Below are positions 45,560 to 57,310 of a DNA stretch of 64,000 bases, in pieces (positions within the stretch are counted from its first letter, which is position 1; each line of letters starts with the position of its first letter). The notes under the pieces were generated by a model. That model searched no databases and was not told the origin of the DNA. It worked only from the letters and a program-made list of their open reading frames with translations. Both the position numbers and the translations under genes were made by a program. Source of the stretch: Coix lacryma-jobi var. lacryma-jobi (taxonomy: Eukaryota > Streptophyta > Magnoliopsida > Poales > Poaceae); NCBI GenBank assembly GCA_009763385.1, contig CM019831.1, positions 14,844,080 to 14,908,079 of the forward strand, written 5' to 3'.

Positions 45560-45912
45560 GTGATTTTAGTTGTTGCAAAATTTTGCAATTTTTTTAGAAA
45601 GTGTCACATTGAAGTTTAAGGCACAATTTAGTCTATTTAAAATATATTAATTATAAAACTAATTACACCACCGCACAGTACTTAACGAGATAAAGCTATT
45701 AAGCCTAATTAATCTGTCACTACCATAGGTTTACTATAACACTACATCGTTGAATTATGGACTAATATTAAGCTCAATAGATTCATCTCACGAAGTAGAT
45801 TCTGGCTGACACAAATTAGTTTTATAATTAGTTTATATTTAATACTTTATGTATGTGTCCCAATGTTCGATGTGATAGGTGTTAAAATTTTAGAAATCAA
45901 ATAAACAAGGCC
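45560..45912. mobile_element. Tourist-like MITE
   Basis: The right end reads 'aaataaacaaggcc', the complement of the GGCCTTGTTTATTT-type terminus. The left part ('ttttagttgttgcaaaattttgcaa') matches the usual interior of this family, with the extreme left terminus worn. The interior has inverted 'ttataaaactaatta'/'taattagtttataa' segments. Confidence 0.6.
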
Positions 45913-46309
45913 GAAGCTTTTGGTTAAGTGCACGTGAGGCTAATTAACCGAGACGTGAGTGAGCGTGTGCAATGTTTCTGTTGTCTTGTGATGTGTGACA
46001 TGCCTTCTTGCAAGGAGTTGCGAGAAGCCGAAGCCGCCCTTTGTAATTTTTCTAGCTTTCATGTGCATTTTGACAGCATATTCTCCGGTTATTTCCTGCA
46101 AAATATGTATGCTCCTATAAAATATGGACCTGCACAAAACAAAATCTACTAAAAATAAGGTTATTGTTAGTGCCAAATGAGACATATATACGAAATACAC
46201 ATAAAAATATCACTAAAGGCAGCAGTAAAACATGTGAATATCTCATGCTGATTAACAAGCAACCCATGCGCATGATCTAGCCGAGAGTATAGGAAACCTA
46301 GTTACAAGA

Positions 46310-46845
46310 GTAGAGATGACAATGAGTACCCGCAACTCGACGGGTTTTACTCAATAAAGAGACGGGTATAAGAAGTGTTCTTGGCCCACGGGTACACTAA
46401 TGGGTAAACATCTCTACCCATCGGATATACGGGTACGAGTACGGGAATATAGTACCCACATCCGTGTACCCGCGGGTAATTTATACCCGTCTTATTAACC
46501 CAAGTCTTCATTAGTTACTATGAAATACACATAAATCCAACATATCTACAACCATTAGACTACTAATTAGTGTAGTTTTGCTGCTATATTATAATTGTTG
46601 ATCCCTATTCGTAAAATAACTGATGTTTTATGATTTTAACACTATAATATGTTCAGATTTTTTGGTTTGTAGTGGATATGTATCCGGGTATGGGTTACTC
46701 GATGAGTATTTTTACGCGCGTGGGTATAGCTATGGGTAAATTCTTTTACCCACACGTGGGTATGAGTAATTTAGCGGGTAAAATTTTGTCTAGTTGGTAC
46801 ACAGGTATGAGACAACACTACTCGACAGTTATACACCTTTAATTA
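46310..46845. mobile_element. hAT-like non-autonomous element
   Basis: Begins about 'tagagatgacaatgagtacccg' and is filled with ACCCG/CGGGT motifs in both directions (for example 'cgggtacgagtacggg', 'tacccgcgggtaatttatacccg'). This resembles common grass hAT derivatives starting TAGAGATGGCAATGGGTACCCG. Exact ends and an 8-bp target duplication were not found. Confidence 0.45.
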
Positions 46846-46963
46846 AACACAATTAATATTATCTTGCTCCCATGTGCCTGTCCTAAGGAGAAGTACTTTT
46901 TCTTTGCTTAAGCTTTTTTCTCTTGATGTCACCTTGGTCTATGTGACTTTTCAACAATACATA

Positions 46964-47106
46964 CTCCCTACGTCCCGTTTTAAGTGTTGTTTTCGTTTCG
47001 AGAAGTAATTTTAACTAAATATATATATTGAACGCACTTAGCATAGTTCATACTGGGAAAACAAGTCGTTTTAGTTGTTTAGAAGATTTACACAGATCAA
47101 GTCGTT
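46964..47106. mobile_element. Stowaway-like end, truncated
   Basis: TA then 'ctccctacgtcccgtttt' at 46964 resembles the Stowaway terminus. No partner end is seen; 'caagtcgtttt' appears twice near 47064 and 47097. Confidence 0.35.
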
Positions 47107-47277
47107 TTGGCTCAGTTAACACTCGATCTTTTGGACGCATTTTCACACTCGATCTTTTGGGCGCATTTTCACCTTGCTCCTTGTTTCCTATGCTTCATTC
47201 ATTGTGACGCTTTCGCTCGATCGCTCGCTTACCCTTTCTGTTCCCTTGCCTTTCTCGCTCGCTCGCTCCCTCGGGCC

Positions 47278-47472
47278 ATGGAGTCCTGCGACATGAAGCT
47301 CACTCAAGCCATGGAGGCGGTGCTAGACTCCGTCTCGTTGGAGGAGGTGGCATCATCGTCTCCGTCATATTTGAGGAGGCGGCGCCAGAATCCATCACAA
47401 AGATTTATCGTGCCATGGAGATATGGCACCGTAGGACCTCGACCAGGACTCGACGCCCAAACACGAGCGTGA
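47278..47472 (+). CDS. Candidate small or truncated gene, 64 codons
   Basis: The ATG at 47278 follows a pyrimidine-rich leader with repeated 'ctcgctcgct'. The frame reads MESCDMKLTQAMEAVLDSVS, then 'LEEVASSSPSYLRRRRQNPS', and ends at 47472, just before CACTA sequence (about 47520). Composition looks gene-like and unlike the neighbours. A 26-bp tandem duplication sits upstream (47119-47170). It may be the first exon of a host gene cut off by the CACTA insertion. No family recognised. Confidence 0.25.
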   Translation: MESCDMKLTQAMEAVLDSVSLEEVASSSPSYLRRRRQNPSQRFIVPWRYGTVGPRPGLDAQTRA

Positions 47473-47519
47473 ACGAATCACACGGTGCCATGCACAATTC
47501 ACGAGACACTTGTACACAA

Positions 47520-48578
47520 GGATACTGCACAGGCGGTTGTAGACCTATCTGTACACGCGTTTTTCTCAACCGCCTGCGCTGGGGGCTAGTAGAAATAGGA
47601 CTATAACACAGACGGTTGCTTGTGAACCGCCTATAGAAAGGATTTTCACAGGCGGTTGACTTAGCAAACCGCCTATGAAAATGAGCATTTTTCTCAACCG
47701 CCTGCGCTGGGGCCAGTAGAAATAGGACCACAGCACAGACGGTTGCTTGTGAACCGCCTGTGAAAAGGATTTTCACAGGCGGTTGACTTAGCAAACCGTC
47801 TATGAAAATGAGCATTTCTACAGGCGGTTGACATAGCGAACCGCCTGTGGAATTTTTTTTGGAAAAAGCCAAAAATAAATAGGGGAAAAATATTTTAATT
47901 ACGGCAAGGACCTCACCGCCCAGCGTGACGAAGTCGCAAGTCGCGGCATTTTTCGCGCAACCGGTGGGATTCGAACTGACTACCTCGGCCTCGCGCGGAG
48001 CCTCCTCTACCACTGCACCACACACTCACATATGTTCAAATACCCCTTCGGTTCCCACATATTATACAAATCCGAGTGTAATTTGCTTGTTTGAGGTTCT
48101 AAACGATTTCAAATCAAAAAATTGTCAACTACAAAGTTTCATAACTTTTTGAGACGAACAACTTTTGTATTGGTCATTTTCCCATCTGAGGTCGTTTACA
48201 AAATTTGAATTTCAAATTTTAGACCATTCAAACATATTTTTCGCTGACAGATGACTTCAAATTAAAAAGTTTTGTAAATTACAAAGTTTTATAACTTTTC
48301 GAGATGAACAACTTTTATTTTGGGTGTTTTCTCATCCGAGATAGTTTGAAAAAAATCAAATTTTAAAAAACACGTGTATTTCTAGTGGCGGTTGTCTTAA
48401 CGAACCGCCTGGATTTCTACAGGCGGTTTGTTAAGACAACCGCCTGTAGAAATAAGGCATTTCTACAGGCGGTTCTAGACTTGAGGTCCACCGGTTCATT
48501 TTCTACAGGCGCGTGGTAACTCAAACCGCCAGTAAAAACAATTTTGAGGCGCTAGAAAAAATCATCTTTCTACTAGTG
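47520..48578. mobile_element. CACTA fragment with AACCGCCTGT subterminal repeats
   Basis: The right end 'ctttctactagtg' (48566-48578) is a CACTA terminus (complement CACTAGTAGAAAG). A worn left-type terminus 'ctagtagaaata' occurs at 47586 and again, as 'ccagtagaaata', at about 47714. Motifs 'caggcggtt' and 'aaccgcctg' recur at both ends. A unit of about 128 bp is tandemly repeated (47561-47688 and 47689-47816). The middle holds AT-rich filler and a tRNA-like segment (47967-48020). No transposase. Confidence 0.75.
47967..48020 (-). promoter_or_regulatory. tRNA-like A/B boxes inside CACTA fragment
   Basis: On the minus strand 'tggtgcagtgg' (48010-48020) then 'agttcgaatcc' (47967-47977) match Pol III A and B boxes at tRNA-like spacing. 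No full cloverleaf is evident. The element at 51236 has a similar segment. Confidence 0.5.
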
Positions 48579-48689
48579 AGATCTATTAAAATACAGAAGG
48601 AAAATAGACCTGCTTGTCCCATTTAGCTTTGAATTAAGTATTTGTTTTGTAGCTCATTAGGATGCAAACATAACTTGGACGAAGACGAT

Positions 48690-50260
48690 GGAAGATCTGA
48701 TCATCAACACCTCAAGCAAGACATTGAAAGATACATTGAAGACCTATAAGATCAAGCAAAGTTCAAAGCATAAAGATGCAACCAAACCTGGCGCAAAGAT
48801 TGCAAAAAAGAGAGGGAGTAGTAGTGACAGGACGCTGTGTCCCGATGCATCCGGTAGCAAACCCTAGCAGTGAGCACGCCAGCCCAAGTGACTGAACACT
48901 GTTCCTCAGCGGCCAGATAAACCGAACGTGGCAAGGGCGACCGAACACAACAACATGGGAGCGTCTGATCATGTCTAGAGAGGCGCAGACGCGATCGGAC
49001 CCGTCTGGTCAAGTGTAACTGGACTCCAGCAGAGTCCGCTCAAGTGTTTGCACAGTCAGCCAAGTGACCGTTGTGAGTGACTGGACGCCTCCAGTCAAGG
49101 CTTGACCATCAACCTGTTCATGGCAGAGTTTCCCATCCCAATGTCCAATGACTTCATTTACTTGGGGGTCTATTTATACCCCCTTGGCCAGCCAAATAAG
49201 GTGTGTTGGAGCTTAAGGAAGTGCTCAAAGTGTTGAGACTCATTCTTAGTTGCTCTAGCCACCAAAGTACTTAGTGAAATACTCCCTCCAGTTTGGTAAA
49301 AGAAGTCGTTTTAGACAAGGTTTGGGTCAAATATTGGGAATATAAATCATGAATAACTTTTAAATTATTGAGTTTAGAGATGTAAAAATCATATAAATAC
49401 ATTTGTCTTGAAAAGTACTTTCATAAAAATATACATATACCATTTTACAATAAATATTTTTAAAGAAACAAGTGGTCAAAGTTATGTTTTGGAGACCGTG
49501 TCGCTGTCCAAAACGACTTCTTTTACCAAACTGAAGTAGTATTAGATGATTAGCGTATGTGTTTTACGAAGTGCTTGGGTTAGTTAGACCACCGCTTTGC
49601 GCTTGCTCTAGGTGTTAGGCCTAGTGTTTAGTGAAGTTTGCATATCTCTTACCCAAAGGTGCTTGTGTGCATCGTGTTTGTACTCGTTGAGCCTTGTAGT
49701 CTTGTGAGATCATACCAACCACTTTTGTGGTTTGGCCGCCACCGTATACCGGAGAGAATAAGGCCCGTGGTGGTTCGACTAGAAGATTGATATTGGAGAT
49801 GGCAGGGAGCGATTCAGGAGAGGCTTGTCGGAAGACACATAAGAGGCCCACTTGCACGTGGGAAGGCCCGATGCCATTCACAGAGTTACCCGACCAGGAG
49901 CTTGGCCTGCGAGGGATTCCTTGAGAGAGGCTCTAGCGAGGTCTAGGAGGAAACTTGCGCACTTCTTGATATATCGGTAGAAGTACCGAAGTCATCGATG
50001 AGAGTTTGTATCTCTATCGCTTTTTAACTTTGGCATTTATCTTACTACCTTTTAACTTTTCTAGCTTAGTTGATAGGATTAAAACCTAGGTTGCATAACT
50101 CTTTCGTGGTAGATATAGCAACACACCTAGCAAAACCATAATTGCACTTTTAGATAGATTAATTTCTTATATAGGTTTTGACTAGGTGAAAATTCGAGGG
50201 ATTAGTTAGAAGTAGCTTTTAAGTTGTCTAATTCACCTCTCTTAGGCGTCATGGTCCATA
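48690..50260 (+). mobile_element. Degenerate SIRE-like LTR, forward
   Basis: The region has the layout of this LTR family read forwards: GACGC/GCGTC-type motifs in an array (48830-49090), 'ctatttataccccc' TATA region near 49170, then the R/U5-like part with 'ggtttggccgccaccgtata', ending near 50225-50260 in 'gtctaattcacctctcttag', a counterpart of the 'gaattgggc'/'aagagggg' start seen in the complete element. Nothing internal follows, so it is a solo or truncated LTR, split by the MITE at 49282. Ends are approximate. Confidence 0.5.
49280..49541. mobile_element. Stowaway MITE nested in LTR
   Basis: TA copies at 49280-49281 and 49540-49541. Termini 'ctccctccagtttggtaaaa' and (complement of right) 'ctacttcagtttggtaaaa' pair well, extended by 'gaagtcgtttt'. 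Same family as 1734-1995. Confidence 0.9.
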
Positions 50261-50404
50261 CAATAACGTCTAAGAGGGATCAAACCATGCACCCCCTGGC
50301 TCGGGCCGTGACACACTTACCACTCCAGGTATGCGCGTTTGTTGTGTGGCAGATACATGTAACCCTGTTTAATAAGGGCAAATAAAATAATATACTGTAA
50401 TTAA

Positions 50405-50478
50405 TCACTTCTTGGTATACTAAATGTTGTCCTAAACGATTTTCTTTACCTGTGTAGAGGGAGAGTATGGAGGGAGTA
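50405..50478. mobile_element. Truncated Stowaway right end
   Basis: 'cctaaacgattttctttacc...tatggagggag' ends at 50476 with TA at 50477-50478, the right-hand terminus of the family. The left part is missing. Confidence 0.5.
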
Positions 50479-50502
50479 TTAATTATGTACGATAAAAATT
50501 AA

Positions 50503-50765
50503 TACTCCCTCCATACTCAACAATCAAGTCAGTTTTGGATAAGGCTTGGATCAAACATTTGGAATATAAATTATGATAACTTTTAAACATTTGAGTTTGA
50601 ATATATGGAAACCATATGAACAGATTTGTCTTGAAAAACACTTTTATAAAAATATACATATATCATCACTTTATGATAAGTATTTTTATAAAAAAAAGTC
50701 AAAGCTATTCTTTGGAGACTATGTCGTTATCTAAAATAACTTTATTTTTTAGTATTGAAGGAGTA
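50503..50765. mobile_element. Stowaway MITE
   Basis: TA at 50503-50504 and 50764-50765. Left 'ctccctccatactcaa' pairs with the complement of the right end, 'ctccttcaatactaa'. The interior matches the other family members. Confidence 0.88.
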
Positions 50766-50879
50766 TCATTAGATAGATTGTTGAATCTATTTTCTTAATA
50801 AATTTCTTTGGAGACACAAAAGTTATTATTATTTTCTATAAATCTAGTCAAACTTATCGGTGCACAAACCATGATGATA

Positions 50880-51160
50880 TTGATCATTTGGCCACACATC
50901 TCGAAAGATTCCTGTTAATCACACCATTGCCATGAGTGCGATTTGTGACTCATCACGCCTTTAATTGAAAAGAAATTTCTCTTACTCCCATGTGCGTCCT
51001 GAGGAGAAATACTTTTTCTTTGCTTCAGCATCTGCAAGCTCTTCTTTTGCTTTAGTTCTCTGTGACCTTTCATGCATATAGATGCTCCTACATGCTTTAT
51101 GGTCCTTTGGCCACACATCTCGAAAGATTCCTACCAATCACATCATTTCCTAACTTTGCT
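50880..51160. repeat. Local repeat, partly shared with 46862-46950
   Basis: 'ggccacacatctcgaaagat' occurs at 50890 and again near 51109. The segment around 'ggagaaatactttttctttgc' (50999-51040) matches 'ggagaagtactttttctttgc' at 46888-46910. These are pieces of an old local duplication. Confidence 0.6.
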
Positions 51161-51235
51161 TCTACCATACGAGATGCAAAGAGAGCTTTGCGAGGAAGCA
51201 GTCAATCTTTTGCTTGTCTAGCTTGCATCACCAAA

Positions 51236-51768
51236 CACTACTACAAGAAACATTTTTGAAGATAGACATTTTCTATTAAGTGAGGCAGACAGCGTCTGCT
51301 CTTCCTAGTAATGACCCTTAATTCGTCATTTTCAGGTGGCGATAACAGAGGTGAAGATCTCGATGTCCGCCATTAGCGTCTTTGAGGAATCAAATCTGCG
51401 ACCTAAGTAGTAACACATCTCTATCACTACAACACACCGTAGTTTGTGACTATATATAAGATATACGATGCTATTTTTTATACCACATATTTTATAATTT
51501 TATATTGAATATTTTGGCTACTAAATAAATTTAAATAGGAAAGGTTTTAACAATAAAGTTTTAAAACTTGTCAAGCACTCCACCTTTGGTATAAAAATGT
51601 GTCTCCAATTGGCGAATGTTTAAAGAAATCAAAAGTTTGAATCTCAAAATATGTAAAACCTTCCAATAATAAAACTTATCAACAACAAACACGTAGCTCA
51701 TCTCTAAAAGAGTATTTTTCAAACATGGACATAATAAGATGGTGAGCACCTCTTCCTCTAGTTTTCCA
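51236..51768. mobile_element. CACTA left end with tRNA-like segment
   Basis: 'cactactacaagaaac' at 51236 follows AAA and is a classic CACTA terminus. Downstream is a tRNA-like minus-strand segment with B box 'gatttgattcc' (51386-51396) and A box-like 'tgtagtgatagag' (about 51419-51431). The right end is not found; the boundary given is nominal. Confidence 0.6.
51741..51768 (+). repeat. 28-bp exact direct repeat, left copy
   Basis: Identical to 52846-52873; begins 'ggtgagcacctcttcctcta'. The copies are 1105 bp apart and neither flanks a recognised element end. Confidence 0.9.
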
Positions 51769-52079
51769 GTAACAGTAAAAGGAGAGGATCCTAAAGTGCC
51801 GTCTTTGAAAATTGATTTATAGAGACGAGCATTCTAACATGACGATCTCTAATAATCTATCTATGATTAATAGAGGTGACCATCTTATGACGTCCGCCCT
51901 TGTAAATAATTTCCGGATACTCTAGAGTATGTTATAATTTGAATGGATCCAATCAAGTCTAAACATGTTGAGTATAAATCAATCTAAAGCAAAAATCAGA
52001 CATACAAAATGAAAAGTAGTGAGAATAGAAACACATCACTTTGCAAAGTGCAAACACATGGTTGATGATATATTCCCAT

Positions 52080-52873
52080 GTGTGAGTGATGAGTGATTGT
52101 CAAGATGTGATCCGAGCTTTGGTTTAGTTTGTTGAGACTACTATGACGTGAGTTATGCGTGTGGAACATGTCTCATGTCTTGTCATGTGTAGTTGTTGAC
52201 TGTGAGATAGTCGACGATGACAATAAATAAGGTCAAGCAAGGTGCACATGTGTGATGGACCTGGAGTGGTGAAGGGCAGACACAAAGGCTTGGATTGAGG
52301 GACTAAAGGCTAGAGGTTGCACCATGGATGACTAGCACTTGGACACATCGACAATCAAGTGTAGATGCGAGCATAATGGTGATAAAGATGGCATTGACCG
52401 AAGTCAAGATGACGATTGTACCAAGTCAATGCGGGCGTGCGAGGACTTGTTAATCTGACGATCAAGGAGAATATGTAGCGGCTACATGACTACAAGTAGG
52501 TTTAGTGGTTTTGGGGCTCAAAACCATGGGATGCAGGTCTGCCAAGGTTGGGCCTCAAAACCAAGGGGAGGATCTTGGGGCGGCACATGGTGTCATTGGA
52601 GTGTTTCCATCGAGGCAAAGAGACTTCATGAAGTGCATATGGCCATTTGATGCATAAAATCCATTTTGAACCATTTTTCCCTGTGGCTAAGTGGTTCAAG
52701 GCAAATACCTAGGGTAGTCTTGGAATGTGTAACAACCCTATAAATAAGTATAGTGGTTGCACAAGACAACCATCTCTCCCAACTAAGTTTATTTCCTTAG
52801 GCTAGCCATGTAGATCTCACTTTAGAGAAGATTAGAAGTAGAGAGGGTGAGCACCTCTTCCTCTAGTTTTCCA
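52080..52873 (+). other. LTR-like or promoter-like region, unclassified
   Basis: Contains 'aacaaccctataaataagta' (52731-52750), a good TATA box, then a leader-like stretch to the 28-bp repeat at 52846-52873. Upstream, a 'ctcaaaacca' motif is repeated around 52516-52563. Could be a worn LTR; no partner or gene is seen. The 65-codon minus frame here is not supported. Confidence 0.3.
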
Positions 52874-55800
52874 TTTTTCCATAGGGAGGGCGAAAGGACG
52901 CCACACCTAATTTTTTAAAGATGCTTTCGTGATCAATTAATCAAGTGGCTGAAACGAACCATGATTTTCTCGAAGGAAAATCCATAGGTTACATCATAAT
53001 ATGATAGTCTAGAGAGTCTCGAACCATCATATTATCATTATCCAGTTGATACCACAGTTAATACAATGTTGAAGTACATATTATAAGACATTACATCACA
53101 TAGAAGCACAACCTAGTACAAACTACTAGTGGAAACGAACACCAAACGACGTTAGAGTCAAGTAGCGCGTCGGCGGGTGAAGGCTCCTCCTTCACAAGCA
53201 TCATCAGAGTTGATGTAGCAGTGGGTGAAGACTCCATCTACGTCTTCTCAACCAAACTTGGGTGTAGGATCAAGACCTCCTAATCCATCTAATCTTCATC
53301 ACTTTCGGTGTCGATACCATCCAGACCTGCTACACAACTATCAGTAAGATTCGTACTAGCCACTGGCTCCCATCCTATGCTTTGTATTTTCTTTGTGGTA
53401 TGTGGAATGCAAGGGTATAGCAAAAAGGAACCTATTTATGGTTGTAGTTTTCCTATGTGATTCATTAATATTTTATAATTATAATCATCAAGTTTTTAAC
53501 CAATATCCAATCCAATGACTGTCCACCCGGTCATCCAACTGAACATTCGGCCATCTGGCCAACCGCCCATCCCATCTGCACACATCCACACACCTGACAA
53601 CACTCGCACTCTCAAGGTGGCAAGGATGACTTCCTCTCATACCTCACCTCAATGGCCAGCGCTGGACCTATCAACACAGGGGAGACAAGAAGGGACACCT
53701 CTCACTAAGTTCGAGAGAAACTGACTAACTGAACACATAGTGTTGTCCATGACCGTGGACGTGGCTATATGTATAGATCATAAACTATGTAGAGTGTGTA
53801 CACCTAGGACCACAAGATCACCATCATCGACATTGTACATCATCTAGGCTGATACAGGTCCGCCTCTAGTTGTCATGATGCCACCCTACCACACAGCCTT
53901 GGGGCACCCCGGAGTCCACCAGCACACTGAGACTATGAGACATAGTACCGGGCAGCCAAGGTCCCCACGCTATCATAGGAGGGTGTGGGCCGCCAGCCCG
54001 TAGATCCCAACACATTATCACCTACCAACCTAGAAGTGTCCCGGCTAGTAGGCTAGTTCATGCCCCACCCAACCAGGAGTGAGTGGTGTGCATGAAGGAT
54101 ACTATGAGTTGATCACCTCAACGCAAATAGTTCCTAGGAGACTAGACATGATATCTTCTCAATGGGGCATCTCCAACACCCCTATGCTATCATAGCACCT
54201 GCATCCTAGGGATTTGTCCCACAAAGACACTCCTCCCCAAGACCTGCTTTTGTCTCAGGTACCCGCCACAGGTGCGTCACACAAGGATGCCCAGGTTGCA
54301 TCCCTCACCACACACACCCAAGACACATCATAGATTCTATCCAGACGACTCAACCCTCACCACACACACACCCAAGACACACACCAAGATCTCCCCCAAG
54401 ATACCATCCCATCATTACGGCACCACGGGCCATAACCACGTACAAACAATCCTCCACCAAGCACCACATCACAGATATAATGCGTAGTAGAAGTGAGTAG
54501 CAACTAGTAAGTATGGCAAGCGGTGTCTAACCTAATAGTGAGTGTGCTGGGGAAAGGTTGCGACAAGGTAGAGACTTCATAAGCAATCTGCAACCTATTT
54601 CAAATCATTTGCAGAAAAATAAAGCACTAGTAGTTAAATTATTGCACATCTAGTAGGATTCTACGAGGTTGGATGGGACGTGGCACATGTCATCTGATAA
54701 CCTCCAAGATCTTCGCTCGAGATCTTCGGTGTCCTTGTAGTCATCCTCCTCGGGGTACTGCTGTCATCCTTGGTCTCCTCCTCTAGCGGGCCCCGATCCG
54801 ACCAAAGCTACTCCCAGTGCAGCTACCTCGCGAGACCAACAATCAAGACAAAGGAACAATCAAAACACAAACATGATAGCTAGACCCGAAAGACTCTAAG
54901 GACACTAAATAGAGAAAGGACTCAAACATCATGGAGGATATCTGATCCTTGGGCTCAAAAGATACAAGAGTGAATGTTTGCTAGGTACAAGCTCGAGCCA
55001 CAGCATAGCTTGTACTTCCCGGGCCAATTGAGTCGACCTGTATGGCTCGAGTAAAATAGCTACCTAATCTCAAATTAAGCAAACACCATGCCAAACTAGG
55101 CTAGCCCTCATGAAGAAGGTTGTTTTCCTTGGGATCAAAAGGGGTGAAAGAGAAGGTCGACTAAGCACATCTACGTCATGTCCAAATTGTAGTTGGTTTC
55201 CTATGGTGGATCAGGTCGACTCACATGGTCCCGAGGACTCTACATAAACCATAACTTCGCTGACTAGAAGCAAGGGTCTGGTCCTTGATCCAGTCATTAT
55301 GGCTAAGGACGAGATCGAATAGAGAGGTCCAATGGGGAAAGAGAGCAGTTTTGGTTTCTGTCTCGACCCGTACGCCATGGTAATCGACAAGAACCGAGAA
55401 GAGGGGATGAAACGGGAGGAGAAAAGAGAGGAAATAATGGTCTAACTTTCTTCCATGCGCGCCCCATGGCGAAAGACGAGCATCGACGGGAGCAACACAC
55501 CGGAAAGCACAAGCACTCAATCCACTCGTAGGGTACCTCGACCCACGTGCACTAAATGGCACTAGACACCCCTAGGGTCCAAAGAGGTGCAGTTGTCATC
55601 ATAAGATCCTAGGTGTGCTATGGTCTAAAATAGGTACACGCATATGAGGTCTTGAGCATGAAGAACCAAAAAGAGAAAGGAAGACGGGGATCTAGCTTCC
55701 TTTAATGCACTCGCCAAGGAGCCGACAGGAATCCTAGGAATGAGATCAAGAGAGCAAGCCTAACACTAGTGAACACACAGACAAGAGACATGGCTTTGGT

Positions 55801-56999
55801 TCCACAGGGTCTTTGATACGTAGGTCATTGCAGTCAACGAGGACTGAAGTAGCTACAACGGAAAGGCTCAATCCATGCCTTACTGGATTGGCCGGGATCG
55901 AAGCAGGAAGAAGAAGAGAGATGGGCGGTTTGCACATTCTCTCGACCTACATGCCATGGCAAAGGACAATGGCCGAAGAATTTGGGATAGATCTCTCGGC
56001 CTCTCGGCCTATGCCAACTCATCGGCAAATGGTAGACGAGGCAAAACAGGTGAGTCTGATGGTAATGGAGAGCTAGCTCACGGCCATGAGCTTCACCCAA
56101 GTGAGTTGGCAAATCCGTCGATACACAATTGTCATCTCCCTGTCCTTTTCCCGCTAGACTAGGTACGGAAGGCTCTTCGTGTGCGGGTAACATCCGCATC
56201 GATATCAGGACTAATATCAAGCCCATAGTGGCCACGTCCTAAGGCCAAGGATAGGAGTTAACGTCTGTGTCTCTATGGGGCCAACTAAGCACACAACAAC
56301 GACCACTACGACTATGACAATGACTACGAGGGATGAGTTACTCTCAGTGTTACGATCATGGCAGGACAAACCCGTGACCGCAACGTTCGAGTGAGGTACG
56401 ATCCCTCGGCTTGCTCAAAGGCACAGTCCACATACGAACAAACATGGGACCGGCTAGAAGGCACGGTCCACTGCCAACAACACGGACACGAGAACCGACA
56501 AAACAACAACAACACAGAGTTGCACATCCATAGCGATAGAGAAATAGACTTGCGCGAAGGCTCGACGTAGGCAGGTATAAGTTGTTTTCGTGGGAACAAG
56601 TCAAAATAACAAGTAAGAAGAAATGAAAACAAGAGCTTTGTTGACGTCAAGGATGGCGTCGACAGGTTTTCAAAAAGGCTCGACCTTGGCGGTGAAGATG
56701 GCGAGGTCTGTCGTGGTGGATCGGCTTCGGCTAGTTGTACCATGCCTTGGTCGAGGGTAGAAGAGCCTCAACAAAGGCTATGTAGCATGGCCACCTTCCC
56801 TACAACAGTGTAGAACATGATGAAGGCCGGTCTCAAGCATAAACGGTGACAGGGAGGAAGAAAGAAGGCGGCTTTGAGTGCGGGAGCTCACCGCCGGAGA
56901 GGAGGAGCTCCAGCGAAGATCCTAGGCAGTTGTGATCAGCTCCAACACACCCGAGCCACCACCAGCTAGCTGTGGCCAACTGCAAGCGGCTAGTGGTTA
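52874..56999. other. Unclassified repeat-like DNA, no gene recognised
   Basis: CA-rich and fragmentary. Short tandem duplication at about 54287-54395 (blocks of 'ctcaccacacacacccaaga'). Frames at 53515, 55221-55562, 55834-56235 and 56324-56743 lack domains and have overlapping competitors on both strands. The texture (long, gene-free, many restriction-like GTCGAC/CTCGAC words) suggests worn LTR-element untranslated sequence, but no ends, primer site or pol are seen. Confidence 0.45.
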
Positions 57000-57310
57000 C
57001 ACTACTACAGTAAAGCTCTTTAGGGGCGGCTGGTGAGCCTCTGTAGAGGCGGCTCGGCCAGCCGCCTCTACCATACCGTCTCTACAAATCAGGTATTTTT
57101 AGGGGCGGTTCCCAAGCCGCCCCTAGAAATGTCATTTGTAGGGGCAGCTAGTAACAATAGCCGCCCCTACAAAGTTTTATTCAGGGGCGGTTGGGCTTTG
57201 CAGCCGCCCCAACAAATATCATTTCTAGGGGCGGCTTGTAACCATAGCCACCTTTAGAAATGGTATTTGTAGGGGCGGCTGGAGTTACCAGCCGCCCCTA
57301 TAGTCAGATT
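57000..57310. repeat. CACTA terminus and subterminal GGGGCGGCT repeats
   Basis: At least ten copies of 'aggggcggct' and its complement 'agccgcccct', often as facing pairs 30-50 bp apart with 'tagaaat'/'tacaaat' between. Such arrays are binding sites for the element's DNA-binding protein. Confidence 0.88.

Noticed and set aside
47967..48020. A tRNA gene
   Set aside because: Only A- and B-box-like motifs are visible; no acceptor stem or cloverleaf was found.
47405..48025. 206-codon minus-strand frame
   Set aside because: It is made of CACTA subterminal and 128-bp tandem repeats plus the tRNA-like segment; repeated peptides reflect DNA repeats.
55221..56743. Several 100-140 codon frames
   Set aside because: Competing frames on both strands, no domains, unclassified repeat-like DNA.
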